From Candidatus Wallbacteria bacterium (GTDB lineage Bacteria; Muiribacteriota; UBA6191; JACPRK01), in the NCBI GenBank assembly GCA_016213845.1, contig JACQZN010000028.1:1-64000 (forward strand): a stretch of DNA of 64,000 bases, read 5' to 3'. Made by a program: the position numbers and the translations under genes. The notes under the pieces are model-generated. The model had not been told where the DNA came from and made no database searches. It worked only from the letters and a program-made list of their open reading frames with translations. Of this stretch, positions 35,408 through 44,816 are shown piece after piece. The first letter of the stretch is position 1, and each line of letters begins with the position of its first letter.

Positions 35408-36073
35408 GTGAACGCTCGCAGTCTGCTCGCCTCGCTCTTGTTTCTCGGGCTTTCGGCCCCGCTCTTCGCCGGCGCTCCGGCCGTGACGGTCGAGTATGCC
35501 GGGAACTTCAGCCGCAGCCACTACTTCCGGGTGGAAAAGATCGACGAGAAGCAGTTCGTCATCCTCAGCAAGTTCAGCGAGATCGAGGAGACTCGTCTAC
35601 CCGTCTTCGAGAACAAGTGGATCCAGCAGATGCCGCCCATCGTGCGGCTGAGCGCCAAGGCGGGCGAGCTGACTGCCAAGGTCGACATCCGGATGCTGAT
35701 CAGCGATATGGGAGGCGCCTCATTGACGATCGAGCTGGATGACGAGGCGATCCGTCCGATTCATTTGCAGCCCCGCCCCGAGATCACGATCGAAGGCCGC
35801 GGGTACTACAATCGTTCCAACTACGTTCGGCTGGAGACCTGGAAGGAAAAGGAAGGTTCGCGGCAGTTCGTGGTGCTCTACGACTTCGCGAGCCCCGTGG
35901 AGATCCGTCTTCCCGTCGTGCAGAACTCGGGCGAAGCGGCCGGGGACTCCACCAAGGTCATCCTGGCCGAAGCGCGTGGCCGGAAGGTCCGGCTGGAGAT
36001 GGGCGGGGGCCGGCTGGCGCGCGTCGAGGTCGATGGTGCCGGCTTCCGGCCCTTGATCCTCCTGGATAACTGA
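35408..36073 (+). CDS. Exported protein with two homologous beta domains
   Basis: 221 residues. GTG 35408 has GGAG 6 bp upstream and opens a signal peptide (SLLASLLFLGLSAPLFAGA). The mature part is an internal duplication. VEYAGNFSRSHYFRVEKIDE with FVILSKFSEIEETRLPVFEN is matched by IEGRGYYNRSNYVRLETWKE with FVVLYDFASPVEIRLPVVQN. Each unit is about 90 residues of beta strands. I do not recognise the family. Its start is preceded by its own promoter; 14 bp separate it from the large membrane protein gene. Confidence 0.65.
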   Translation: MNARSLLASLLFLGLSAPLFAGAPAVTVEYAGNFSRSHYFRVEKIDEKQFVILSKFSEIEETRLPVFENKWIQQMPPIVRLSAKAGELTAKVDIRMLISDMGGASLTIELDDEAIRPIHLQPRPEITIEGRGYYNRSNYVRLETWKEKEGSRQFVVLYDFASPVEIRLPVVQNSGEAAGDSTKVILAEARGRKVRLEMGGGRLARVEVDGAGFRPLILLDN

Positions 36074-36087
36074 GTGGGCGACGCCGT

Positions 36088-39000
36088 ATGAGCCGCCTGG
36101 AGATCGAGGCGCTCTACAGGGCGTTCGTTCTATTCGAGGAGGTTCAGCTCGCGGCGCAATCCGTGCCGGCGCTTTCGCGTGCCGCGCGGGTGGTCGAGCT
36201 GGAAGCGCGCCAGATGGCTCTGGCTGGCTGGGATGCGCTGTTCGGGGCCGAGGAGCTGAAGTCGGCGGCGCACCGAGGGTACCTGCTGCGCTGGTGCTTG
36301 AAGGGGCTGTCAGCGCTGGCCGAGAGCGGCGTGCTGTCGAAGCAGGACTGGCTGGCCACCAGCCGCAAGCTCGCGAGTGATTGGGAGTCGCTGGGTCGGC
36401 CGCAGGCCGCGCACGAGTTCGACAAGCTGGGCGGTACGGGGCCCGGCATCGACGCGTGCCGGCGGCTTTACCTGCTGCACCGGATGTACCTCGAGCTCGA
36501 CGACATGGCGGTCGACGGGCTCATCCCGGAGCAGGCGCGCGAGGCGTCCCTGGAGAACCTGCGGCTGCGCACTCCCCGCTACTGGCAGGCACTGATCCCC
36601 GAGGTCGAGCGGGAACGGGCGCGCGCCGCGGGCCTGGCGGCCGCCTGCGAGACGGTGCGCGATCTCGGCGCGGCGGGCAAGCTCGACGGGGGCGACGTGA
36701 CGTCTCTGCTGCTCCTGCTCGGTGCCGAGGCACGCGAGCAGGGTGCAGGCGAAGCGGGCCCTGCGGGCGGCGAGGCGCCGGCTTCCCGTGCCGCGCCGCG
36801 CGAGAACGCAGAGGCGCCCGGCGCCTCCGAGGCCGGCGCGGCCCGCGAGTCGATCGCCGCCGGGCCTGCCTCCATCGGCACCGGGGATGGCCAGCCGGGG
36901 CCGGTGCCGGGCGACGCCACGGAGGGGACCGGGCGGCCGGGGAGCGGTGACGGGCCCGAGGGGGCTGCGCTGCTGGGCCTGGCACGGGAGATCCGGTTGC
37001 TGGAGCGGGTCGAGCTGCCGCTCAGGCGGGCGGCGACGTCGCTGCCGCCGCGGCTGAGGTCGGTCTTGTTGACCTCCGTGACCGAGACGCGCGAGAAGCG
37101 GTGGCGGGAGCTTCTGGGTGGGGAAGGTGCCTCGGAGGATGCGTTGACACCGGAGCTGGCGCAGGCGGTGCGCGAGGTGCTCGAGCGCCGGGTGAGGGGA
37201 GCCGATCTGGAGCTGGCGATGGGCAGCCTGCGCGGCCTGGGGCAGGATGCGGGACCGGCAGCCGAGGCTGCCGTTGGGGGCCCGTCGATGGCGCCCGGGC
37301 CGGACCCGTCGAGCTTCGACCCGGCCTTCGCTCCCGACCTGCGGGCCTTCGCAGCCTTCCAGGAGCAGGTCGAGCGCGCCCGGCGCGCGGAGGCGCCGGC
37401 AGTCCGTCGCGTGCGCGTGGCGCTCCCGCAGCCGCCGCAGAAGGCCCGAAGCTACTCGCTCGACCCGGGCGGCGCAATCCCGGCGCTGCTGGGAGAGCTC
37501 TCCATCCACTGGCTGCTCTTCCTGGGCGCCTTCCTCGTGCTGGGGGGCGGCCTCATCCTGACGTTCAGCCTCTGGTCGGACGCCTCCGGGGCTGGCCGGT
37601 ACATGCCGCTGCTGCTGACGACGGCCTTCTTCCACGGCCTGGCGATGCTCGTGGAGCAAGTATTCGGACTGAAACGGTCCGCCGGGGCGCTATCGGGGAT
37701 CGCGCTGCTCTTCCTGCCTTTGAACGCGCTGGCGATCCGGTGGCTCGGGCTCTGGTCGGAGGCCTCCGGCGTCGCAGCGGGCGCCATGGGCGGACTCCTG
37801 CTCCTGGCGCTGTCGGTCCCGGCAGCGCGGCGGACGCTGGCTCCGGCCGCGGGCGCCGGCGAGCTCGGCGCGCGGCTCTGGCTTGCCTCTGCGCTGACGG
37901 CCATCTGGCCCCCCGGGCTGACGAACGGGCTGCCGGCCGCCGTGGCCGGCCTGGCCTGTGTGATGCTCCTGCTGGTCCCCGGGCTGGGGCGGCTCGGGGG
38001 GGAGGGAGGCCGCCCTGCGCCTTCGAGCATCGGCTTCGCCGGGCTCTTGGCGCTCGCCGCCCACTCCGCCTTCTGTCTCGCCAGCTACACCTCGGCGGGT
38101 CCTTTGGGTCTTTTGCTGATCGGGGCGATGCACGTCGCGGACGCCGCGGCGGTCGCGCTGAGGCAGCTGCGCTCGGGAGAGGACCCGGGAGACTTGCCGG
38201 CGCTCTTCGGGGGAGCGGCCCGAGTCTTCATGGCGGCTGCGGCGCTCTGCCTGATCATTCCCGGGATTCCCGGGAACCGCTGGCTGATCGCCGGGCTCCT
38301 CTACGCGGCTTACTCGTCCGGGCGCGCCTATCATGCCGAGCGGGGGGACCAGCAGCTGGCGGAGACATTTGCGCTGGGACTGGCGGCAGAGCTGCTCTTC
38401 GTCTACGCGGATCCGGCGGTCTTCGGCCTCTGGCACCCGGTGGCCGAGGCGCTGCTGGGAGTCGGAGGACCCGGATGGATCGTGCCGCAGCTGGCGGTCG
38501 GGGCCGCGTGCACCGTCGCGGGCGCGCTGACCGCCGGCCGAGACCGGCGTGTGAGCGTGGCTTTCCATGGGCTTGGCGCCCTGACCGCTCTGCTCGGCGC
38601 GGTGCTCGCGGTGCCCGCAGGCGGGCGCGGACTGGTGATCGGGGGTGCCATCCTGGCGTTCCACGGTGCGATGGCCGTCGCCAGCCGCCACGCGTACATG
38701 GCGGTGGTCGCCGTCTGGGCGGCGCTGACGGTCGTGGCCGAGGCGCTGGTGCTGACCGGGGCGACGGCGCCGGTGTGGGGGATGACCGGTGTCGCGTGCT
38801 GCTGGGCGCTGGCCGCCCTGGGCCGCATGGGCGGAGACGATGCCCTCTCGCGGATGGACCCGCTGCTGGTCCCGGGCGTGACGCTGACGGGTTGCGCCAC
38901 GCCGCTGGCCTGGGTCGCGGGGTTCGCCATGCTGGTCGGGCTTACGCAAGGGGAGGGGCCCTGGAGCAGCCTGGCGTCCTTCGTCTTGCTTGTGGCCTTC

Positions 39001-40506
39001 TTTGCGCACTCGGAGCTGCTCGCCGGGAGCTCGGGCGGACCACTGGCCAGCCAGTTCTGGCTGGTCGTGACGTTTCTTCACTGCTTCGGGATGGTCGCCG
39101 GCCAGAAGAGCGGCGTAAACGTGTCGGTGGCGCTTTCGGGTCTCTTTGCAGTGGCGCTGGCTGCCGTCGGATTTGCGGCGGCGCTCGAGGGGAGGAATGC
39201 CAGCGTGGCGTTCGGGTTCCACGCGTTCGGCGCCGCGCTGGGTGCGACGCTGGCCGGGGCCGGCGCTGCCGAGCGGGCGCACTGGGCGCCGTGCCTGGTG
39301 ATGGCGTCGTACGGCGTGCTGGCGTTCGTGCTCCAGTTCGCCTACCCGGCGTTCGTGGCTACGTGGGCCGGCCTGGCGCTGACTGGCGGTCTGCTAGGAG
39401 CCGCCCAGGCCCACCGCTCGACCTGGTACATCGCCTGGATCGCCTGGCTCTACGCGCTGGCCATCGGGGGGGAAGCGGGTGTCGACGCGCGCCTGGCTCG
39501 CATGCGCCGCCTGCTGGTCGGGGAGCTGACTCTCTCTGGCGCGGCGATGCCGTTGGCCTGGCTGACGGCCGTGTCGCTTGCTCCGCAGTCGTTCGGCAGA
39601 AGCGATCAGCCCTGGACCACGGCGGCCTCGATCGGCTTCCTGTCCCTCTTCTTCGCCTATCGCGCCGTGCGGGGGGCCGACGAGCCCGCGGCCTGGGCCA
39701 GCGTGCTGGGCCCGTTCCTGGCTTATGGGCATCTGAAGGTGAACGGCATCTTGCCCGATTCACCGCTGGTGCAGCTACTGGCGATCGTCTCGAGCTACCC
39801 GCTGCTGGTACTGGCGCGCGCTCTCTCCGGGCCTCTGGCCGTCTTCCGCTCACCGCTCAGGCACACGGCGCTGGCGCTGCCGATGCTGGTGGCGGGGGCC
39901 GGGCTCTACCTCTGGGAGGGAACCTGGCAGGCAACGATGGTCGGGGCCGCGGCGGTCTTCTACAACCTGGTGCCGATGGCGGGTGAGGCACGCGCCTGGT
40001 TCTACGCCGCCGGGCTGCTCTACAACCTGGCCAACTTCCTCTTCTGGCGGCCGTACCACCTCTCGACTGCGCTGCTCTGGACGCTCCCGGCGGGCCTCAC
40101 CTTGATCGCCTTCACCCACGCCAATCGAGACGAGCTCTCGAGCGAGACCCGCAGCAACCTGCGCGCGGCGGGGACGCTCCTGATCTCGGGCGAGTCGCTC
40201 TGGGGGGCCGTGGCCCACGCCCAGCCGTCGCACGCGCTGGTGCTGGCGTTTCTGGCCGTGGTCGGAGTGCTGGCGGGGCTCCACTTCCGCGTGAAGGACT
40301 ACTTGATCTACTCGACGCTGCTGCTCGTCATCGACGTGGGCTCGTTCGTGGTGCGGCAGGTGCTGGCGTTCTCGGGCTACGGTGTCGGCTCGCTGATCGC
40401 CGGCGGGCTCGCGCTGATCGCGCTGGCGGCGGTGTTCGAACGCGGGCGCACGACGCTGATGGCGAAGCTGGAGACTTGGCGCCGTCGGATGGAAGGCTGG
40501 GATTGA
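36088..40506 (+). CDS. Giant polytopic membrane protein, unknown
   Basis: 1472 residues. The first ~450 are soluble and helical, with a low-complexity Ala/Gly/Pro linker (about 215-290, repeats of PGSG and EAGPAGG type). A dense series of hydrophobic helices then runs to the C-terminus, roughly 25-30 by eye, many with small-residue motifs (GALTALLGAVLAVPAGG). Several stretches look like repeated units (GFHAFGAALGATLAGAGAAE against FHGLGALTALLGAVLAVPAG). I cannot assign a family; large many-helix proteins of this sort are usually annotated as predicted membrane proteins. Its stop overlaps the TTG start of the K+ transporter gene, which suggests co-expression. Confidence 0.6.
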   Translation: MSRLEIEALYRAFVLFEEVQLAAQSVPALSRAARVVELEARQMALAGWDALFGAEELKSAAHRGYLLRWCLKGLSALAESGVLSKQDWLATSRKLASDWESLGRPQAAHEFDKLGGTGPGIDACRRLYLLHRMYLELDDMAVDGLIPEQAREASLENLRLRTPRYWQALIPEVERERARAAGLAAACETVRDLGAAGKLDGGDVTSLLLLLGAEAREQGAGEAGPAGGEAPASRAAPRENAEAPGASEAGAARESIAAGPASIGTGDGQPGPVPGDATEGTGRPGSGDGPEGAALLGLAREIRLLERVELPLRRAATSLPPRLRSVLLTSVTETREKRWRELLGGEGASEDALTPELAQAVREVLERRVRGADLELAMGSLRGLGQDAGPAAEAAVGGPSMAPGPDPSSFDPAFAPDLRAFAAFQEQVERARRAEAPAVRRVRVALPQPPQKARSYSLDPGGAIPALLGELSIHWLLFLGAFLVLGGGLILTFSLWSDASGAGRYMPLLLTTAFFHGLAMLVEQVFGLKRSAGALSGIALLFLPLNALAIRWLGLWSEASGVAAGAMGGLLLLALSVPAARRTLAPAAGAGELGARLWLASALTAIWPPGLTNGLPAAVAGLACVMLLLVPGLGRLGGEGGRPAPSSIGFAGLLALAAHSAFCLASYTSAGPLGLLLIGAMHVADAAAVALRQLRSGEDPGDLPALFGGAARVFMAAAALCLIIPGIPGNRWLIAGLLYAAYSSGRAYHAERGDQQLAETFALGLAAELLFVYADPAVFGLWHPVAEALLGVGGPGWIVPQLAVGAACTVAGALTAGRDRRVSVAFHGLGALTALLGAVLAVPAGGRGLVIGGAILAFHGAMAVASRHAYMAVVAVWAALTVVAEALVLTGATAPVWGMTGVACCWALAALGRMGGDDALSRMDPLLVPGVTLTGCATPLAWVAGFAMLVGLTQGEGPWSSLASFVLLVAFFAHSELLAGSSGGPLASQFWLVVTFLHCFGMVAGQKSGVNVSVALSGLFAVALAAVGFAAALEGRNASVAFGFHAFGAALGATLAGAGAAERAHWAPCLVMASYGVLAFVLQFAYPAFVATWAGLALTGGLLGAAQAHRSTWYIAWIAWLYALAIGGEAGVDARLARMRRLLVGELTLSGAAMPLAWLTAVSLAPQSFGRSDQPWTTAASIGFLSLFFAYRAVRGADEPAAWASVLGPFLAYGHLKVNGILPDSPLVQLLAIVSSYPLLVLARALSGPLAVFRSPLRHTALALPMLVAGAGLYLWEGTWQATMVGAAAVFYNLVPMAGEARAWFYAAGLLYNLANFLFWRPYHLSTALLWTLPAGLTLIAFTHANRDELSSETRSNLRAAGTLLISGESLWGAVAHAQPSHALVLAFLAVVGVLAGLHFRVKDYLIYSTLLLVIDVGSFVVRQVLAFSGYGVGSLIAGGLALIALAAVFERGRTTLMAKLETWRRRMEGWD

Positions 40507-42215
40507 AGGGCGACGCCGTCACTGGCTCGGTCCTCGACGCCTCGAGTCCGGCACGCCGCTCCTCCCGCGTGCTCTCGGCCGCAATGGTCGCGGCGACCCT
40601 GGCGGCGCTGGCGGGGCGGGTCGCTGGCGGGTTGCCCGAGCTGGCCGAGGCCGGGGCGCTGGCCGAAGCATGCCTGCCGGCCATCTTCGCCGGCTGGCTG
40701 GCCGCCACGCTGCTGGCCGCGCGCGGGGCGCTGGCCGACCTGGGCGTCTTGCTCATCGATGTCGCCATCGCCGCGGCGCTCTTGGCCGCCCCCGGCGAGA
40801 CCTCCGTCGCGCTGCCCCTTGTCCTGATGCACTACGCCCTCGGCTGGCTCGCCCCGGCGCTGGCAGCGACCCGAGAGGGAACCGAACAGCCCGCCGTCCA
40901 GGCGCCCCTCCACCCGGCTCGGCTGGTCGCAGGCAGCTTTGCCTCCGTCATCCTGCTGGGGACTCTGCTGCTCACCATCCCGGCCGCGACCCGGGCCGGG
41001 AGTACCACTTCCTTCGTCGACGCGCTCTTCACCGCCACGAGCGCCGTTTGCGTGACAGGCCTGATTGTCGTGGATACAGCGGAGCACTTCACTCTCTTCG
41101 GCCAGGTCATCATCATCACGCTCATCCAGATCGGGGGCCTGGGCATCATGACGATGTCCGCTGCCAGCACGCTCTTCCTGGGTCATAGCATCGGCCTCCG
41201 CGGCCGCACCGTGATGGCCGAGCTGCTCGACTCCTCCGACATCACCCAGCTCAAGCGGCTGACGCTCTCCATTGTCCAGGCGACCCTGCTGGTCGAGCTC
41301 GCCGGCGGCCTGCTCCTCTTCTCCAGGTTCCACGCCCTGGGACGTCCCGTCGCCGAGGCTCTCTGGCTAGGGCTCTTCCACTCTGTCAGCGCCTTCTGCA
41401 ACGCCGGCTTCGCACTCTTCAGCGACAGTCTGATGGGCTTCCGATCGGATGGCCTCCTCGTCGTCTGCGTCTCGGCTCTGATCATCCTGGGAGGGCTGGG
41501 GTTCAGCGTGCTCCGGGAGCTCTCCCTGGTCGCGACCGGCCGCTCCCGCGAGCTCAGCGTCCACTCCCGGCTGGTCCTGCTCGTGACCGCGCTTCTCCTC
41601 GGGGCGGGAGCGGCCGGCTTCTACATCCTCGAGGCGGAGGCCTCGATGCGCGGGCTCACGCAGGGAGAACGGCTCCTCTCGTCGTGGTTCGCCTCCGTCA
41701 CGCCGCGGACGGCCGGGTTCAACACGCTTCCGATGGGGCAGCTCTCCCAGGCGGGAGTCTTCCTGACGCTCGTCATGATGTTCATTGGCGCCTCACCCGG
41801 CTCCACCGGCGGCGGCATCAAGACCTCCACGCTCGGGGTCATCGTGCTGGCCGTGCGGCAGGCGTTGACCGGACGGGCGGTGGTCGTCTTCGGCCGCAGC
41901 CTGGCTCGCGCCACGGTCGACAAGGCCTATGCCATGGCCTTCCTCGCCCTGGCCGTCGTCATGGTCTTCGCCGGCGTGCTCTGCGTGACCGAGGACGCGC
42001 CGCTCGTCACGGTGCTCTTCGAGGCGACCAGCGCCTTCGGGACCGTCGGCCTGTCGCTCGACTTCACCGCGAAGCTGACCACGGCCGGCCGGCTCCTGAT
42101 CTCGGCTTTGATGTTCACAGGGCGCGTAGGGCCGCTTACACTGATGCTGGCGCTGGGCGCCGTCGCCAGGCGGCAACCCCTCGAGTACCCCGAGGGGCGT
42201 GTGATGATCGGATAG
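40503..42215 (+). CDS. ktrB: TrkH/KtrB-type potassium uptake protein
   Basis: 570 residues from TTG 40503, which overlaps the previous stop and has GGAAGG in range. Two extra N-terminal hydrophobic segments precede the core. All four pore loops with their filter Gly are present: TSAVCVTGL, SAFCNAGFALF, TPRTAGFNTL and TSAFGTVGLSL. The third has TAG as usual for the family, and SPGSTGGGIKTST precedes the gate. It conducts K+ (or Na+-coupled K+) across the inner membrane under control of the RCK subunit encoded next. A short spacer to ktrA supports an operon. Confidence 0.93.
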   Translation: MKGDAVTGSVLDASSPARRSSRVLSAAMVAATLAALAGRVAGGLPELAEAGALAEACLPAIFAGWLAATLLAARGALADLGVLLIDVAIAAALLAAPGETSVALPLVLMHYALGWLAPALAATREGTEQPAVQAPLHPARLVAGSFASVILLGTLLLTIPAATRAGSTTSFVDALFTATSAVCVTGLIVVDTAEHFTLFGQVIIITLIQIGGLGIMTMSAASTLFLGHSIGLRGRTVMAELLDSSDITQLKRLTLSIVQATLLVELAGGLLLFSRFHALGRPVAEALWLGLFHSVSAFCNAGFALFSDSLMGFRSDGLLVVCVSALIILGGLGFSVLRELSLVATGRSRELSVHSRLVLLVTALLLGAGAAGFYILEAEASMRGLTQGERLLSSWFASVTPRTAGFNTLPMGQLSQAGVFLTLVMMFIGASPGSTGGGIKTSTLGVIVLAVRQALTGRAVVVFGRSLARATVDKAYAMAFLALAVVMVFAGVLCVTEDAPLVTVLFEATSAFGTVGLSLDFTAKLTTAGRLLISALMFTGRVGPLTLMLALGAVARRQPLEYPEGRVMIG

Positions 42216-42228
42216 GAGGACCAGAGGG

Positions 42229-42927
42229 ATGCAGGTGGCCGTGATCGGACTGGGGCGCTTCGGAGCGAAGGTCGCCGAGGTGCTCGCCGCGCGCGGCGCC
42301 GAGGTCCTGGCGATCGACCGGGACACCGAGATCTGCGAGGAGCTCAAGGACCGGGTGACGCAATCTGTAGCCCTCGACTCGACGGATGAAAAAAGTCTCC
42401 GGGCGGCCGGCGTCCAGGAGATGGACCTGGCGGTCGTGGCGATCGGCGCGAACGTGGAGGCCTCGATCATGACGACGGCCCTGTTGCGAAGGTTGGGGCT
42501 CGAGCGGGTGATCGCGCGGGCCGTGACTGCGCTTCAGGGGGCCATCCTGCGGGAGGTTGGCGCCAGCGAGGTCGTCTTCCTCGAGGACCAGATGGGCGAG
42601 CAAGTGGCGCTCAGGATCGTGGCGCCGCAGCTGCTGGAGCGGATCACGCTCGGCTCCGGGCACAGCCTCGCGGAGCTCCGGCCGCTCAGAGAGTTCGTCG
42701 GCAAGACCATCCGGGAGCTCGACCTGCGGAACCGCCACGGAGTGAACGTCATCGCGGTGAAACGCCGACGCCCGGTCCTGACCGAGGACGGCCGCAGCGC
42801 CTACGAGGTGCGCGTCAACGACCTGCCGATGCCCGACGACCGCATCGAGACCGACGACGTGCTCGTGGTCGTCGGCAGCCGCGAGAAGGTCGACGCCCTG
42901 ACGAAGCTCCCGGGTGCCGGGGACTGA
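42229..42927 (+). CDS. ktrA: KtrA/TrkA-type regulatory subunit (RCK)
   Basis: 232 residues, about the KtrA length (TrkA proteins are twice as long). RCK_N Rossmann fold with GLGRFGAKVAEVL and IDRD at the second strand end; RCK_C from about residue 140 (LGSGHSLAELRPLREFVGKTIRELDLRN). It should form an octameric ring that gates the K+ channel by binding NAD(H) or ATP/ADP. The ATG is preceded by AGGAGGACCAGAGGG. Confidence 0.93.
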   Translation: MQVAVIGLGRFGAKVAEVLAARGAEVLAIDRDTEICEELKDRVTQSVALDSTDEKSLRAAGVQEMDLAVVAIGANVEASIMTTALLRRLGLERVIARAVTALQGAILREVGASEVVFLEDQMGEQVALRIVAPQLLERITLGSGHSLAELRPLREFVGKTIRELDLRNRHGVNVIAVKRRRPVLTEDGRSAYEVRVNDLPMPDDRIETDDVLVVVGSREKVDALTKLPGAGD

Positions 42928-42940
42928 GCACGCCGCCGTC

Positions 42941-43780
42941 ATGAAGCTCACGCTGCAAGGACGAATCCAGCTGACGCTGCTGGGCGCGGGCGTACTGGTC
43001 GCCTTCATCGGCGTGATGGCCTTCCACTACTTGAATGACCTCTCGGCCGACCTGCAGCGCCTGCTGGCCGGCGAAATTGCGGCAGCCCACGCGACCGTGC
43101 AGCCGCGGGCGGCGGTCGCCGACAGGCAGGCAGAGGCTCGACGCGTGGCCTCGAGGGCCCAGCAGCACATGGTGCTCGTCATGGGTGTCACGCTGCTGGC
43201 GATGGTGATCCTGGCGGTCCTCGCGCCGCCCAGGGTGGTGGTGCCGCTCCGGAGAATCGTGTCGGCGCTGAGGCAGGCCCGGGAGGGACGGTTCGACACC
43301 GAGATCTCGCTCTCGGGGACCGCGGAGCTCTCCGCCATCGGCGAGGCAGTCAACAGCCTCATCCGGGAGGCGAAGCTGTTCGATGCCCTGAAGACCGACC
43401 GCATCCAGCTCGAGATGCGCAAGTTGGACGGTCTCGCGAACCTGCTGGACCGGCCGGTGTTCGTGAGCGATGCGGAGGGGCGGGTGCTCCAGGCGAGCAA
43501 TGCGTTCTACAGTCTCTTCGACATCGCCTCCAACGAGGTCCTGGGTCAACGGTTGGCCGAGACGCGCCTGCCGGCCGAGCTGGCCGAGCTGGTGAGCGGC
43601 TCGCTCGCGCGGGAAGAGCGGCTGGCGCGGGAGACGTTTTTCGCGCTGGCCCCGGGGAGGCAGACGACGCTGGAGAAGACGCTCCAGATCTCGTCGGCGC
43701 TGGTGCGGGACCATAGGAAGCAGGTTGCCTGCGGCATCTTCGTGCTGGAGGAGCGGGTCCGCGCCGACCGGGAGGAGTAG
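42941..43780 (+). CDS. Orphan HAMP-PAS sensor protein
   Basis: 279 residues. TM1 lies at 10-30; a ~50-residue periplasmic loop and TM2 at 75-95 follow. HAMP comes next (VVPLRRIVSALRQAREGRFDTEISLSG), then a PAS domain from about 165 (PVFVSDAEGRVLQASNAFYSLF), ending ...ACGIFVLEERVRADREE. There is no kinase, cyclase or methyl-accepting domain, so it must act through partners or by binding a ligand. The start is 13 bp after the ktrA stop and no Shine-Dalgarno is visible. Position suggests a role in sensing linked to K+ homeostasis. Confidence 0.75.
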   Translation: MKLTLQGRIQLTLLGAGVLVAFIGVMAFHYLNDLSADLQRLLAGEIAAAHATVQPRAAVADRQAEARRVASRAQQHMVLVMGVTLLAMVILAVLAPPRVVVPLRRIVSALRQAREGRFDTEISLSGTAELSAIGEAVNSLIREAKLFDALKTDRIQLEMRKLDGLANLLDRPVFVSDAEGRVLQASNAFYSLFDIASNEVLGQRLAETRLPAELAELVSGSLAREERLARETFFALAPGRQTTLEKTLQISSALVRDHRKQVACGIFVLEERVRADREE

Positions 43781-43856
43781 TCCGCCCCGCCGCTGGAACG
43801 GCGGCGGCTGGCGCGGGTCTTGATGTATGATCCGGATGCCGGAAGGAGGAACCGCC

Positions 43857-44765
43857 ATGCCATGCTGTGCTTCGAGCCTGTCTTGCCCCCACTGCCGTGA
43901 GCCGCTGGCCCCGAAGGGGGTCGAGCTCGGATGCGGCTCCTGTGGTCAGAAGGTCCCGGTCGACTTGCACGGGTTCGCGCGCCGGCGGGCAGCGCGCGCC
44001 GCCCTGCTGGTTGCACTGGCGCTGGTGCCGATCGGCTTCTGCTGGACCGAGGCGGTGCGCGAGTCCGCGGGCCTGGCGGCTGCCGAGCGCGCGCGGGACT
44101 CCGAGATGCGGATCGTGCGCGCCAGGTGCGAGACGGACCAGCTCAGGCGCAAGCTGCGCGATGCGCATGGCGAGCTGTCCGCCGCCCGTGAGGAAGTGGC
44201 GCGCCTGGAGTGCCGCAAGGTGTCGCCGGCCGCGGGGCCCGACGGCAACGATGTTCTGGCCGAGGCCGATGATTCCGAGCTGCGCGGCGAGATCGAGTTC
44301 CTCGAGGGCGTGGCCCAGAAGCTCCCAGATGCACCCGAGGTCCACTTCCGGCTCGCGATGGCCTACGACCGGCTGTCGAGCGACCCCGAGGCCTCCTCCA
44401 AGTGTTTCCTGCACGCCAAGAAGGCGATCAAGCTGGACCCCGCCTACAAGCGCAAGTTCCAGCCGATGCTCAAGAGCAGCCGTCTGGCCCGGCGGGTAGC
44501 CGAGATCATCCACGAGATCATCCAGAAGAGCGAGGACAGCCGTATCCCCGACGATGAGGCCGAGCGCTACGCCGAGGAGATCGGAAAGCTGCTGGGCGAC
44601 AGGGCCGATCGCGGGCCCGGCTCGGGCCCCCTCGAGACCCCCGACCCGGAGTCGATCCGCCGGATGATCCAGGACCCCCAGCGGCGCGACCAGCTACGCC
44701 GGCTCTGGGACAGACCTGGGGCGGCAGAGCCGGACAGCCTCGGCCTGGGCAGCTCGAGGGACTGA
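43857..44765 (+). CDS. Zinc-ribbon membrane protein with coiled coil and TPR
   Basis: 302 residues. The ATG at 43857 follows AAGGAGG. The N-terminal zinc ribbon (CPHCRE, CGSCGQ) is followed by a membrane helix (AALLVALALVPIGFCW) and a coiled coil (LRRKLRDAHGELSAAREEVARLE). A TPR-like stretch comes next (APEVHFRLAMAYDRLSSDPEASSKCFLHAKKAIKLDPAYKR), then an Arg/Asp-rich tail. The order predicts a cytoplasmic finger and a periplasmic scaffold, or the reverse. Family not recognised. Confidence 0.7.
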   Translation: MPCCASSLSCPHCREPLAPKGVELGCGSCGQKVPVDLHGFARRRAARAALLVALALVPIGFCWTEAVRESAGLAAAERARDSEMRIVRARCETDQLRRKLRDAHGELSAAREEVARLECRKVSPAAGPDGNDVLAEADDSELRGEIEFLEGVAQKLPDAPEVHFRLAMAYDRLSSDPEASSKCFLHAKKAIKLDPAYKRKFQPMLKSSRLARRVAEIIHEIIQKSEDSRIPDDEAERYAEEIGKLLGDRADRGPGSGPLETPDPESIRRMIQDPQRRDQLRRLWDRPGAAEPDSLGLGSSRD

Positions 44766-44816
44766 ACGGTCCGTCCGGAGAACGCCACGTGAGCACGCGA
44801 TCGTGAAGGGGCCGGC

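Noticed and set aside
37101..39986. Long plus-strand frame inside the giant membrane protein gene
   Set aside because: Arg/Gly/Ala-rich low-complexity translation. The overlapping frame has clear membrane helices and coding character.
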